NCBI RefSeq assembly: GCF_002019635.1
Contig: NZ_KV917371.1
Location: 1,532,001-1,596,000, forward strand
Origin: Metabacillus halosaccharovorans
Lineage (GTDB): Bacteria; Bacillota; Bacilli; Bacillales; Bacillaceae
Direction of reading: 5' to 3'
DNA: 64,000 nt
How positions within the stretch are numbered: the stretch's first letter is position 1; each line of letters opens with the position of its first letter. Positions 44,449 to 53,307 of the stretch are shown in pieces. The position numbers and the translations under genes were made by a program. Below the pieces are notes generated by a model. That model saw nothing but the letters and a program-made list of their open reading frames with translations, did no database searches and was not told the origin of the DNA.

Positions 44449-45507
44449 TTATATTGGTTCTGAGCGTTGAGGCAACCAATTAGCCAAATAGGAAGGCAGA
44501 TCTCTATCATTTGCTCTAGTTGTATGTCCACCATCTTCCAATAAAAATGTCTTATCTTTACTTGAAACAAAATCAATAACACGCATATTTTGTTCCTTTA
44601 AGACAAGACGATCATGTTCAGTGGAGATGACCAATAGATTTGCATGGATATTTTTTAATTCTGCTTTTTTTCCATGAATGATTAACCCGCCGTCAATTAA
44701 TTTGTTTTTCTTCCCTAATTCATTCATTAATTCTTTCATAGCTGCACCTGAAAAAGGAATATGCCCATCTGTCCATGTTTTTAATCTTTTCCATTTTTCA
44801 ACATAATTCTCATCATGAGCTTTATTTAGTAACGAAAGATATGGGCTAAAATATATCGGATTTGTCACCATTCTCATTCCGGCTTTCATGGAATCGCCGG
44901 AAATTAAACCAACAGCATCTAAAAGTCCATTAATGTTTAGTTTATCCTCTTTACTTGCTTGAGCTAGTTTATCAAAAAAAGGAACGACCTCAAAATCGAT
45001 CGGAGAAACATTTAAAATGAGGTTGCGGATAGGCTCCTCAGCAATCGTTGCGTACATTGTAGCTAATGTACCGCCAAGACAATATCCTATAATGGTTAAT
45101 TCATCTGCTTTAGAATGTCGAAGTGCCCTTTTTACTCCTTTTTGGATGTAATCTACAACATAGTCACTTGCAGATATATCTTTGTCTTCATATCCGGGAA
45201 TACCAAAGTCCATTAAATAGACTTCAAATCCATTTCGTGTGAAATTTTCGATGACACTATTTCCAGGTGCCATATCTAAAATAAACGGCTGATTAACAAG
45301 AGAATATACGAGAAAAAGAGGGACATTATATTTTTTTTCTGCAGGGGCGTAATACCATAAAGTAGCTTTGTTTTTTTTCCAAATCGCTTCCTTGGGAGTA
45401 GCACCAATCTTTGGAGTCGGGCGGTTCCAAGCGTTTAAAAAACCCTTCCATCTTTTTAATTCTGTTTCAAGGTCATACTTCGGGCCGGAATTATGCTGTT
45501 TATTCAT
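44449..45507 (-). CDS. phaC: Class IV polyhydroxyalkanoate synthase, PhaC subunit
   Basis: Polymerises (R)-3-hydroxyacyl-CoA into PHA storage granules. The 352-residue length is that of class III/IV PhaC. The lipase-like box is GYCLGGT with catalytic Cys at residue 143; Asp in STEHDRLV (about 299) and His in DGGHTT (about 328) complete the triad. GGGGGAAT precedes the ATG. PhaR lies one base upstream in the same operon, which makes this class IV. In B. megaterium a phaB gene lies between phaR and phaC; here they are adjacent. Confidence 0.93.
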   Translation of the reverse strand: MNKQHNSGPKYDLETELKRWKGFLNAWNRPTPKIGATPKEAIWKKNKATLWYYAPAEKKYNVPLFLVYSLVNQPFILDMAPGNSVIENFTRNGFEVYLMDFGIPGYEDKDISASDYVVDYIQKGVKRALRHSKADELTIIGYCLGGTLATMYATIAEEPIRNLILNVSPIDFEVVPFFDKLAQASKEDKLNINGLLDAVGLISGDSMKAGMRMVTNPIYFSPYLSLLNKAHDENYVEKWKRLKTWTDGHIPFSGAAMKELMNELGKKNKLIDGGLIIHGKKAELKNIHANLLVISTEHDRLVLKEQNMRVIDFVSSKDKTFLLEDGGHTTRANDRDLPSYLANWLPQRSEPI

Positions 45508-45508
45508 A

Positions 45509-46081
45509 TTAATTCCCCCATTTATTTGCCTGTTTTTCTTGAAGCCGGTTCAATAGCTTTTTGTTTATTTCCTTTAAATCCACTTGACCCGGTGGCTTCA
45601 TTAGTTCTCTTTGTAACTCCTCTTTTAGTGTATTCGTATTTGATAAAGATCCTTGTTTGTGCGCTGCTAATCTTTCCTTATAAGTTATCACTCTATTTTT
45701 AATTGTCGTTTCTAACCCTTCTAGTGGAGTTGGGATGTCTTTAACATCCTTTAAGATCATCATTTTAAGTTCTTTTACTAAACTTAAAACCTCATGTAGC
45801 TCCTCCTCTACGTTATCCAGCTTATCTTCGGATTGAACAATTAATTTTCCTAACCGTCCTACATCCCTTTTGGTAGGGAAATTTAATTGTGAAGACAGTT
45901 GCTCTACATAGTCATGTATGGCTTCAATTAAGTGTGCAAGTACGTGACCAGCTGTATTGGCAGTAACAGCTAGTTCTTCTTTATTCAATTGATCTTGAAT
46001 ATATTTATTCACTTTACCCTCTAGTTGGAAACCCAGCTTTTTTAAGAGTGAAAACAATTCTGGTTTTTCAATGTTTGACAT
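45509..46081 (-). CDS. phaR: PHA synthase subunit PhaR
   Basis: A 190-residue helical, coiled-coil-rich protein, the partner subunit needed for class IV PhaC activity. The segment FPTKRDVGRLGKLIVQSEDKLDNVEEEL is typical of PhaR/PhaE-type proteins, where it contacts PhaC. It has no DNA-binding motif, so it is not the unrelated Gram-negative regulator also called PhaR. GGAGGATTAAATAGG lies upstream. It is the first gene of phaRC; no phaP, phaQ or phaB is nearby. Confidence 0.85.
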   Translation of the reverse strand: MSNIEKPELFSLLKKLGFQLEGKVNKYIQDQLNKEELAVTANTAGHVLAHLIEAIHDYVEQLSSQLNFPTKRDVGRLGKLIVQSEDKLDNVEEELHEVLSLVKELKMMILKDVKDIPTPLEGLETTIKNRVITYKERLAAHKQGSLSNTNTLKEELQRELMKPPGQVDLKEINKKLLNRLQEKQANKWGN

Positions 46082-46312
46082 ATCCTATTTAATCCTCCAA
46101 TCTAACGTTCTCCGTATTCGTTTTATAAAAACTTTTATACTCTATTTTAGATAGCAATGATATAAAAGGTGCATAAAATAATGAGTTTGCCTTAGCCTGA
46201 TTTAAAAATAGATAACTAATTTAATAAAAAATAGTTTTGTAACCGTAACCTGAAAGTAGAGTTGCGAATAAACTATCTCGTTTACTTAAATATGTAGAGG
46301 AGGGATAAAGTT

Positions 46313-46549
46313 ATGACTGAACAACAATTTCTGGATTTACTAGATGATCATGATGCACATCGAAACATACAACCATACTATGAACAATTGATGTCTTCAC
46401 AGGTGTTGAGGTCTATGGATGTAGAACTAGTAGATGCGTTTTTATCGCATTTTGAATTAAGTGAGGATATGACCTTTGAAGAGTTTATGGGTTTGTACAA
46501 AATATTTGAAGCAGTCTATGAGAAAGATAAATTTCCTATTATCTATTAA
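46313..46549 (+). CDS. Small acidic protein, unknown
   Basis: A 78-residue, strongly acidic, helix-rich protein (MTEQQFLDLLDDHDAH at the start, EDMTFEEFMGLYKIFEAVYE near the end) with no Cys and no membrane segment. A strong ribosome site (GAGGAGGGAT) precedes its ATG, which supports it being real. I do not recognise the family. It is 116 bp upstream of the R2-like oxidase on the same strand and may be co-transcribed; it is divergent from phaRC. Confidence 0.7.
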   Translation: MTEQQFLDLLDDHDAHRNIQPYYEQLMSSQVLRSMDVELVDAFLSHFELSEDMTFEEFMGLYKIFEAVYEKDKFPIIY

Positions 46550-46665
46550 CCAGACCAGAGTTTTATGGCTTATTAATTCTTAACATGTTTCTTTTAAAAC
46601 AAGAGCGGTTGTCTATACACAATTGTATATCCCTCATACCATAGTGTAAAAGGAGGGTATTATCT

Positions 46666-47532
46666 ATGAGAAAGAAACTCATTACAACGAGTACACGAGG
46701 AATAAGGGAAACGGCCTTCCCGTATCAGTTATATCAAAAGGCAAAAAAATTCGGAGCATGGAATCCTCAAGACATAGATTTTACGCAAGACAAAGAGGAT
46801 TGGAAAAACCTTTCTACGAGACATCGCGATTGGATTATAAAATTACTTGCTCAGTTTCAAGGCGGAGAAGAGGCCGTTACACATGATTTACTACCGCTTC
46901 TTAAAATCGCTTCTATTGAAGGTAGAATAGAGGAGGAATTGTTTTTAACAACATTTCTCTATGATGAAGCAAAGCATACAGAACTTTTTAGAAAAGTTTT
47001 AGATGAGTTGGATGAAAGAGATGATTTAACACATCTGCATTCAAAAACATATCGAAAGTTTTTTTATGAAATCCTCCCTGATACAATGGAACAACTGTGG
47101 AATCATCCTACTCCGGAAGCACTTGCTGATGCAGCTACTGTATATAATATGTTTTCTGAAGGAGTATTAGCGGAAACAGGGTATAAAGTTTTCTCAGATG
47201 GATTAAATAAAATGGGGATCATGCCCGGATTATTAAAAGGTATAGAATATTTAAAAAAAGACGAATCAAGACATATTGCGTATGGGACGTATTTGCTTCA
47301 ACGATTAATTAGTGAGCATCCTCAGCTTTTTGATCGGGTAATCAAAAAAATGCAAGAATTGGCCCCTCTGGCTCTAGCTTTAAACGAGGAAGGAATGGCC
47401 TTTGAAGAGGATGAAAAAGGAAAAACAGCTACCAAAGAACTAATGAATTTCTCTAAGAAACAATTAATGACGCGAATTGAAATTCTTTCAAGAGCTAAAA
47501 CAAAAAGTATCGATGAATTATATCCGTATTAA
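46666..47532 (+). CDS. R2-like ligand-binding oxidase (R2lox)
   Basis: Ferritin-superfamily Mn/Fe protein of 288 residues, related to ribonucleotide reductase R2 but not part of one. Predicted metal ligands by alignment to Geobacillus kaustophilus R2lox are Glu68, Glu101, His104, Glu165, Glu200 and His203, in FQGGEEAV, DEAKHTE, FSEGVLAE and DESRHIAY. Val71 and Tyr160 match the residues that form the Val-Tyr ether cross-link. R2lox binds a fatty acid and performs two-electron oxidations; its natural substrate is unknown. AAGGAGGG precedes the ATG. No NrdE partner is present. Confidence 0.92.
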   Translation: MRKKLITTSTRGIRETAFPYQLYQKAKKFGAWNPQDIDFTQDKEDWKNLSTRHRDWIIKLLAQFQGGEEAVTHDLLPLLKIASIEGRIEEELFLTTFLYDEAKHTELFRKVLDELDERDDLTHLHSKTYRKFFYEILPDTMEQLWNHPTPEALADAATVYNMFSEGVLAETGYKVFSDGLNKMGIMPGLLKGIEYLKKDESRHIAYGTYLLQRLISEHPQLFDRVIKKMQELAPLALALNEEGMAFEEDEKGKTATKELMNFSKKQLMTRIEILSRAKTKSIDELYPY

Positions 47533-47540
47533 GGTAGAGA

Positions 47541-47566
47541 GGCTAGGAGATGTTCCTAGTCTTTTA
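47541..47566 (+). terminator. R2lox terminator
   Basis: GGCTAGGA (47541-47548) pairs with TCCTAGTC (47554-47561, one G-T pair), followed by TTTTAT. Confidence 0.65.
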
Positions 47567-47770
47567 TGTTGTATGTATTTCTCCTACTAAGTAAACAATA
47601 TATTCCATAACGATGACTTTTTACCTTCCTTTAACATATCATTTTTCAAAAGCACCTACACTTGTCAAATAGAAAAAAATAAAGGTAGAATTAAATAGGT
47701 CCTTTTTTCCTATCTTGGATGAAGGTTAAATCCTGAGGAGATTAAGTCTTTTCATTAGAGGAGGATTTAT

Positions 47771-48268
47771 ATGAGAATATTTTCTTGCTTTTTAAGTGGA
47801 ATTGTCTTATTTATTCTAACAGGCTGTATGCCATCAAGTGAAGAAATAAAGAAAGAAACGATAGAAAGTGGAGAACAAGCTTTTTTAAGTAAGAAACAAA
47901 AGTCAAATGAAACATCAAACCTGTTTTCCTACTATCTTCCAGAAGATTTTCAAGTGAAAGAAATGAAAAAAGCTAATGTTCTGCTTGAAAAGGGGAACCA
48001 AAGCTTTATTCTTTTTGTTAATCAAAATGAAGACGAAAGCAGTAAGGTTTCCTATGAAACACTAGCGGAACAATATAAAGAACCTTTCATATCGGAAACA
48101 TTTGAAAGAGATAATGAGTTTGGATATATATTTGTAGTCAAGATTGATAAAAACTTGTATGAAGTAACCGTTGGTTTAGGTGGAACAAAGCTTACGACAG
48201 AATCGGAAGCACATAATCTCCACGATGATGTACAAGTAATGATGGAAATTGTGAAATCTGTTCAATAG
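47771..48268 (+). CDS. Predicted lipoprotein, unknown function
   Basis: A 165-residue lipoprotein: signal MRIFSCFLSGIVLFILTGC with lipobox LTGC (Cys19). The rest is charged and soluble, with a beta-rich stretch (SFILFVNQNEDESS, FGYIFVVKIDKNLYEVTVGLGG). I do not recognise the family, though it looks like small stress or sporulation lipoproteins in the genus. GAGGAGG precedes the ATG, and a terminator follows its stop, so it is a single-gene unit. Confidence 0.78.
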   Translation: MRIFSCFLSGIVLFILTGCMPSSEEIKKETIESGEQAFLSKKQKSNETSNLFSYYLPEDFQVKEMKKANVLLEKGNQSFILFVNQNEDESSKVSYETLAEQYKEPFISETFERDNEFGYIFVVKIDKNLYEVTVGLGGTKLTTESEAHNLHDDVQVMMEIVKSVQ

Positions 48269-48273
48269 GAAAG

Positions 48274-48304
48274 AAACTCCCCTGGTCACCACGGGAGTTT
48301 TTGT
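48274..48304 (+). terminator. Lipoprotein gene terminator
   Basis: AAACTCCC (48274-48281) pairs with GGGAGTTT (48293-48300), with inner TGGT/ACCA pairing, then a T tract. Confidence 0.88.
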
Positions 48305-48420
48305 ATGTTAGGATCAAAAACACATTTTTGCAAGGTGGCTAAGTGGAATCAAAAGAGGATATCATATAAACTAGAATATGTAACAAAAGTAAGGTTGCAT
48401 GAATAAAGGAGGACATAACA

Positions 48421-48738
48421 ATGAAACAGCTACAATCCATTGATGAATATAAAAAGATCACAAAAGAAGAAAAGGTTATTCTGATGTTTTCTGCTGATTG
48501 GTGCCCGGACTGTCGAGTAATCGAACCTATTCTACCAGAGATAGAGCAGGAAAATAGCGAATTTACTTTTTATTATGTAGATCGTGACGAGTACATTGAT
48601 TTATGTGCGGAGCTGAATGTGTTTGGAATTCCAAGCTTTGTTGCATTTCATGAAGGAAAAGAAGTAGGTCGTTTTGTTAATAAAGACCGTAAATCAAAAG
48701 AACAAATTCAGGAGTTTATTGATAGTATTTCAATATAA
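48421..48738 (+). CDS. ytpP: Thioredoxin-like protein YtpP
   Basis: Thioredoxin-fold protein of 105 residues matching B. subtilis YtpP. The active site is WCPDC instead of the usual WCGPC, and cis-Pro is in FGIPSF. The changed dipeptide alters redox potential in this subfamily. GGAGGA precedes the ATG. It is 36 bp upstream of ytpQ, forming the ytpPQ operon. Its thiol partner is not known. Confidence 0.92.
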   Translation: MKQLQSIDEYKKITKEEKVILMFSADWCPDCRVIEPILPEIEQENSEFTFYYVDRDEYIDLCAELNVFGIPSFVAFHEGKEVGRFVNKDRKSKEQIQEFIDSISI

Positions 48739-48773
48739 AGAGATGTGAAAGTGTATAGAAAGGAGGGGTAGAG

Positions 48774-49577
48774 ATGAAAATGACATCAAGAAAATTAGTC
48801 GAAATACTAAAAAACCAACTTTCTAATCAAGGCTTGAAGTTTCATTTTGATCGTGAAAAAGACACACTGCGAATAGAAGACAATGAAACAAAAAAAGGTG
48901 TTACGTTATCAATGCCAGGCATTATAGCCAAATGGGAGACAAAAAACCAAAATGCGATAGATGAAGTTGTTTATTATGTTGAAGAAGCTCTACATGCAAT
49001 GAAAAATCAGCAGGAGCTAACAGGTAAGGAAAAATCAATTTTTCCGGTTATCCGCTCAACTTCCTTTCCAACTGAAAGCAATGAAGGCATTGCATTAGTG
49101 TATACAGACCACACAGCTGAGACACGAATCTATTACGCTCTTGACCTAGGTAATACGTATAGGCTGATTGATGAAAAAATGATGCAAAGGGAAAATTGGA
49201 ATATGGAGCAAATCAAAGAAATTGCATCATTTAATATAAGGTCATTAAAGACAAGTGTGAAAGAAGATCATGTCGCAGGAAATGTTTTTTATTTCTTTAA
49301 TGCTAATGATGGTTACGATGCAAGCCGTATATTAAATGAAAGTCTTCTCCATTCATATAAAGAAAGAATGGTTGGAAAAATGGCGGTTGCTGTTCCACAC
49401 CAGGATGTCCTCATTATTGTTGACATTCAAAACGATACAGGATATGACATTTTAGCTCAATTAACGATGAGCTTTTTCGCAAGCGGAAGAGTTCCTATTA
49501 CGGCTTTGTCATTCTTATATGAAAACAATGAGTTGGAGCCAATCTTCATTTTAGGGAAAAACAAGCCCAAGCATTGA
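48774..49577 (+). CDS. ytpQ: DUF1444 protein YtpQ
   Basis: A 267-residue soluble protein of the DUF1444 family, like B. subtilis YtpQ, with no membrane segment or catalytic motif that I can name. Conserved-looking parts are [13 protein letters not shown] and [32 protein letters not shown] precedes the ATG. It is transcribed with ytpP and ends at a hairpin terminator at 49671-49721. In B. subtilis ytpR follows; here it is absent. Confidence 0.88.
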   Translation: MKMTSRKLVEILKNQLSNQGLKFHFDREKDTLRIEDNETKKGVTLSMPGIIAKWETKNQNAIDEVVYYVEEALHAMKNQQELTGKEKSIFPVIRSTSFPTESNEGIALVYTDHTAETRIYYALDLGNTYRLIDEKMMQRENWNMEQIKEIASFNIRSLKTSVKEDHVAGNVFYFFNANDGYDASRILNESLLHSYKERMVGKMAVAVPHQDVLIIVDIQNDTGYDILAQLTMSFFASGRVPITALSFLYENNELEPIFILGKNKPKH

Positions 49578-49670
49578 TTTAATTAGTATGAACGTAATGT
49601 AACCATTAATAGAGGGCTTTATTGACACCCATAAAAAAACAATTGAATCGTAACATGTACATAGAAATGA

Positions 49671-49721
49671 AAAAGGAGGCGCCGTGCAATATGAAACAAT
49701 TGCATTGGTACCTCTTTTTTT
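49671..49721 (+). terminator. ytpPQ terminator
   Basis: The left arm 49671-49690 (AAAAGGAGGCGCCGTGCAAT) pairs with 49699-49720 through TGCAAT/ATTGCA, CC/GG, GAGG/CCTC and A/T pairs, with an 8-nt loop and T tract. It fills most of the 305-bp gap before sftA. Confidence 0.75.
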
Positions 49722-49882
49722 ATTATCACAATGGTGAAACAAAATTTTCTTTTACACTTATACCTACAAATTCAGACATTTATTGATACAATAGAAGAGA
49801 TATTTTTTAGTTCTTAACTAAAATAAATGGCTCCTTGATTATGAGATGAGCCATATTTTGATTATATTGAAAGAGTGATAAT

Positions 49883-52423
49883 ATGAGTTGGTTTAAAAAA
49901 ATGATTTCACTATTGTTCGGAGATGAAGAAGAAACGGAGACAGATGCGATCGAGCATCAGCCAAAATCCCATCAAGAGCATCAATCAGTAAAAAATGTTC
50001 TTAGCGATCCCAAAACAACTGATGGGGAAAACCGTCAGCAGATTAAAGCGGAGGCAAGAGTTTCCTATCAATATCCAAAAGGGAATTTTCGATTTCCTAT
50101 TATTCCTGATGAAAGACATATCAAAAGAGTTGAACGTCCAAGAAGAAAAGATAATCAAGAAAACAATCAAAGGAAGCAGCCTGAGAAAAAAACACAAGAT
50201 TATAAGAGCTTCGACCGATACAAACAGGCACAGGAATCTGCAGTTGAAAAGAAAGAAATAGTATATGCAAATAAAAGGCCGTTTCATCCAACAGCTATTC
50301 CATCACCTGTTTATGGGTTTCAGCCTAGAGATGAGAGGATAAAGAAACGGCCAATTCACCTCGAAAACCATAGGAATAATCAAGAACAACAGCTTGCAGG
50401 TGAAACAAAAGAATCCGGAGAAGAAAAGATCACTTCAATAGAACTTGAAGAATCATATGAAACAAACCATGTAGTGGAACATGTACATAGAGATGAAGAG
50501 CAGCCTGCTCATCTTTCGGATGATCAACTTACTGCAGTTGATGAAGATGAGGATGAGGATACATTAACTTTCGAGGTTGATAGTAAAGAAATAAACGCTG
50601 AAATTCATCTTGAGGAAGAAGATCTTGTAGATGAGGCTCTAACGATTGTAAAAACAGAGTATCAAAAACAATTACATGATGATCAAGTAAATTTAAAAGA
50701 AATAACTAAGCATGAAGAACAGGCTGAGTACCGATATGAAGAAAATGAAACTATCATTGAACTAGAAGAATCTCCACAAGAAGGTGAACAGCATGATGAG
50801 AATATACACGCTGAAAACACGATACTTGTAGAGCAATCGCCATCAACTGAGGTAGATCAGACAGAAAGTATGAAACAGGAGAAACTAGATAGTACAAACC
50901 ATAGTCATAGTGAAAACACACCTAGACGTAAGTCAGCTCCATTTAATGTGATGATGTTAGGGAGAGATAAGCAGAAATTAAGAGAGAAGAGTCAGGAACA
51001 TGGCTATCAATTTCCATCACTTAACTACTTAAATGTAGCGGATAGAGAAGTAATCGAAGATCATACTTGGCTGGAATCTCAAAAAGATCTTTTGAATGTC
51101 ACATTAAAAAACTTTAATGTGAGAGCCAGTGTTGTAAATGTTACACAAGGACCTTCTGTAACACGATTTGAAGTACATCCTGAGCCCGGAGTAAAGGTAA
51201 ACAAGATAACAAATTTGAGTGATGATATTAAATTAAGCTTATCTGCTAAAGACATAAGAATTGAGGCGCCAATTCCGGGGAAAAATACAATAGGAATTGA
51301 GGTCCCTAATAAAGTAAGTAAGATGGTTTACTTAAGAGAAATCTTAAGAAGTACTGAGTTTCGTTCAAATCCTTCACCGATGACTGCAGTATTAGGTTTA
51401 GATATTGCCGGACAACCGGCTGTTACAGATTTAAAGAAGATGCCACATGGTTTGATAGCAGGGGCAACAGGATCAGGGAAAAGTGTGTGTATCAATACGA
51501 TTCTTATTAGCTTGTTATATAAGGCTTCCCCACATGAAGTGAAATTAATGCTAATTGACCCAAAAATGGTTGAATTAGCACCTTATAATGAAATCCCTCA
51601 TCTTGTAAGTCCGGTGATTACAGATGTAAAAGCTGCAACAGCTGCATTAAAATGGGCTGTTGAGGAAATGGAAAGACGCTATGAATTATTTGCACACTCC
51701 GGTACCAGGGAAATTACAAGATATAATCAGCTCGTCAAAGAGCACAAACAAGGTGAGCATTTACCATATTTAGTCATTATCATAGATGAGTTAGCTGATT
51801 TAATGATGGTTGCTCCAAATGATGTTGAGGAAGCGATTTGTCGGATTGCACAAAAAGCACGGGCATGTGGTATTCATCTTATCGTTGCAACTCAAAGACC
51901 ATCTGTTGATGTTATTACAGGATTAATTAAAGCAAATATTCCAACAAGAATTGCCTTTTCTGTATCATCACAGGTTGATTCAAGAACAATCATTGATGTT
52001 AATGGAGCAGAGAAATTATTAGGTAAAGGTGATATGCTGTTTTTGGAAAATGGTTCATCAAAAGCAGTTAGACTTCAAGGTACCTTTGTATCAGATGAAG
52101 AAATTGAGCGAGTTGTGAAACATGTGAAGCTTCAATCAAAGCCTGATTATTTATTTCATCAAGATGAATTGGTAAAAAAAGCGACCATTCAATCAGAAGA
52201 GGATGAACTATTCCTTGAGGCCTGCGAGTTTGTCGTAAATCAGGGTGGTGCATCAACATCCAGTCTGCAAAGAAGATTTAGAATTGGATACAATCGTGCC
52301 GCCAGATTAATCGATATGATGGAAGAACAAGGAATTATCTCCGAAAATCGAGGAAGTAAGCCAAGAGATGTGTTAATCTCTGAAGAAGAGTTAGATGCAA
52401 TCCACGAAACCCACGTACTATAA
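49883..52423 (+). CDS. sftA: DNA translocase SftA
   Basis: FtsK/SpoIIIE-type DNA pump (846 residues) that clears chromosome DNA from the closing division septum. An N-terminal Glu/Lys-rich, low-complexity linker (about residues 20-360) replaces the membrane domain, so the protein is soluble as in B. subtilis SftA. The motor has Walker A GATGSGKSV and Walker B VIIIDELADLMM, and the C-terminal winged-helix gamma domain (FVVNQGGASTSSLQRRFRIGYNRA) reads SRS/KOPS-like sequences. The ribosome site is weak (AAAGAGTG). Confidence 0.95.
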   Translation: MSWFKKMISLLFGDEEETETDAIEHQPKSHQEHQSVKNVLSDPKTTDGENRQQIKAEARVSYQYPKGNFRFPIIPDERHIKRVERPRRKDNQENNQRKQPEKKTQDYKSFDRYKQAQESAVEKKEIVYANKRPFHPTAIPSPVYGFQPRDERIKKRPIHLENHRNNQEQQLAGETKESGEEKITSIELEESYETNHVVEHVHRDEEQPAHLSDDQLTAVDEDEDEDTLTFEVDSKEINAEIHLEEEDLVDEALTIVKTEYQKQLHDDQVNLKEITKHEEQAEYRYEENETIIELEESPQEGEQHDENIHAENTILVEQSPSTEVDQTESMKQEKLDSTNHSHSENTPRRKSAPFNVMMLGRDKQKLREKSQEHGYQFPSLNYLNVADREVIEDHTWLESQKDLLNVTLKNFNVRASVVNVTQGPSVTRFEVHPEPGVKVNKITNLSDDIKLSLSAKDIRIEAPIPGKNTIGIEVPNKVSKMVYLREILRSTEFRSNPSPMTAVLGLDIAGQPAVTDLKKMPHGLIAGATGSGKSVCINTILISLLYKASPHEVKLMLIDPKMVELAPYNEIPHLVSPVITDVKAATAALKWAVEEMERRYELFAHSGTREITRYNQLVKEHKQGEHLPYLVIIIDELADLMMVAPNDVEEAICRIAQKARACGIHLIVATQRPSVDVITGLIKANIPTRIAFSVSSQVDSRTIIDVNGAEKLLGKGDMLFLENGSSKAVRLQGTFVSDEEIERVVKHVKLQSKPDYLFHQDELVKKATIQSEEDELFLEACEFVVNQGGASTSSLQRRFRIGYNRAARLIDMMEEQGIISENRGSKPRDVLISEEELDAIHETHVL

Positions 52424-52465
52424 AAAAATATGATAAGATACGATTAAAAAGGTAAGGTTTTTTGT

Positions 52466-53122
52466 ATGGATAATATTGTTTATCTACAAGCTCTTCGTGA
52501 AGAAAAAGAAAATCAACTCACAACTTTTATATGTGACCATTTAAAGGCGGTCCAGACACATGTTGACCGCCATGTAAACATAAGGGAGAAAGTAAAAGCA
52601 AAACATATTTTAACCAAAAAGCTTTGGAATGAGAAATCAGCGGTTTTAACTTTATCTCAAGAGTTATTATTTAAAGACTGGTTTACGTTTGATTATTTAA
52701 CGATAAAAGGCTTGACCAACTATCAAACTTATATTAAATACGGGAACCGTATGAAGCACCCACTGGATTCTGTCGTACATGCTTTATTTATGGCTAGTGT
52801 ACTTGAACCATTTAAAGTAATAAAATATGATAAACCACATATACATGCAAAGAAATTACTAACGAATGAAGTCTGTACAATAAAGCTGGATGAAGGAATT
52901 CCTGACTTACAGGATAATGAATGGGTCTTTTTACGCTCAATTCCTGTATTTGATGATTTATTTTTAATAAGTGATATGTTTATTCAACATGATAATATGA
53001 TGATGGATGAATTACATAAACACTTCGAAAAAAGTACTGATAGTTGGCGTACATTTTTAAAGAAATATTCCATAAAATATAGTTGGAATTGTACGAAGGT
53101 GAAATTGAGTTCAAAAGAGTAA
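52466..53122 (+). CDS. Uncharacterised 218-residue protein between sftA and murC
   Basis: A soluble 218-residue protein with a charged helical N-terminal half and the segment DNEWVFLRSIPVFDDLFLISDMFI in the second half. I do not recognise the family. It starts 43 bp after sftA with AAGGT about 9 nt upstream, so co-transcription with sftA is likely. No catalytic motif, membrane segment or HTH is visible. A housekeeping role near division is only a positional guess. Confidence 0.78.
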   Translation: MDNIVYLQALREEKENQLTTFICDHLKAVQTHVDRHVNIREKVKAKHILTKKLWNEKSAVLTLSQELLFKDWFTFDYLTIKGLTNYQTYIKYGNRMKHPLDSVVHALFMASVLEPFKVIKYDKPHIHAKKLLTNEVCTIKLDEGIPDLQDNEWVFLRSIPVFDDLFLISDMFIQHDNMMMDELHKHFEKSTDSWRTFLKKYSIKYSWNCTKVKLSSKE

Positions 53123-53307
53123 TTCGATTTTTCATAGTCATTACGGATGGCTAATGGTATAATATAATTTTGTAGGCTGATTACATATTAGGAAAAAAAA
53201 CAAGAATTGTTTGTATTTCTAAGAGACGTTTACTATACAACGGGTTGCAAATCAAGATAAGCGTCATATACTGTCAATCAGATAGACGTTTGTTGGAGGT
53301 TCTAATT

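Noticed and set aside
49691-49786. 31-codon frame with AAAGGAGG upstream between ytpQ and sftA
   Set aside because: The apparent ribosome site and start lie in the left arm and loop of the ytpPQ terminator hairpin, so expression is unlikely.
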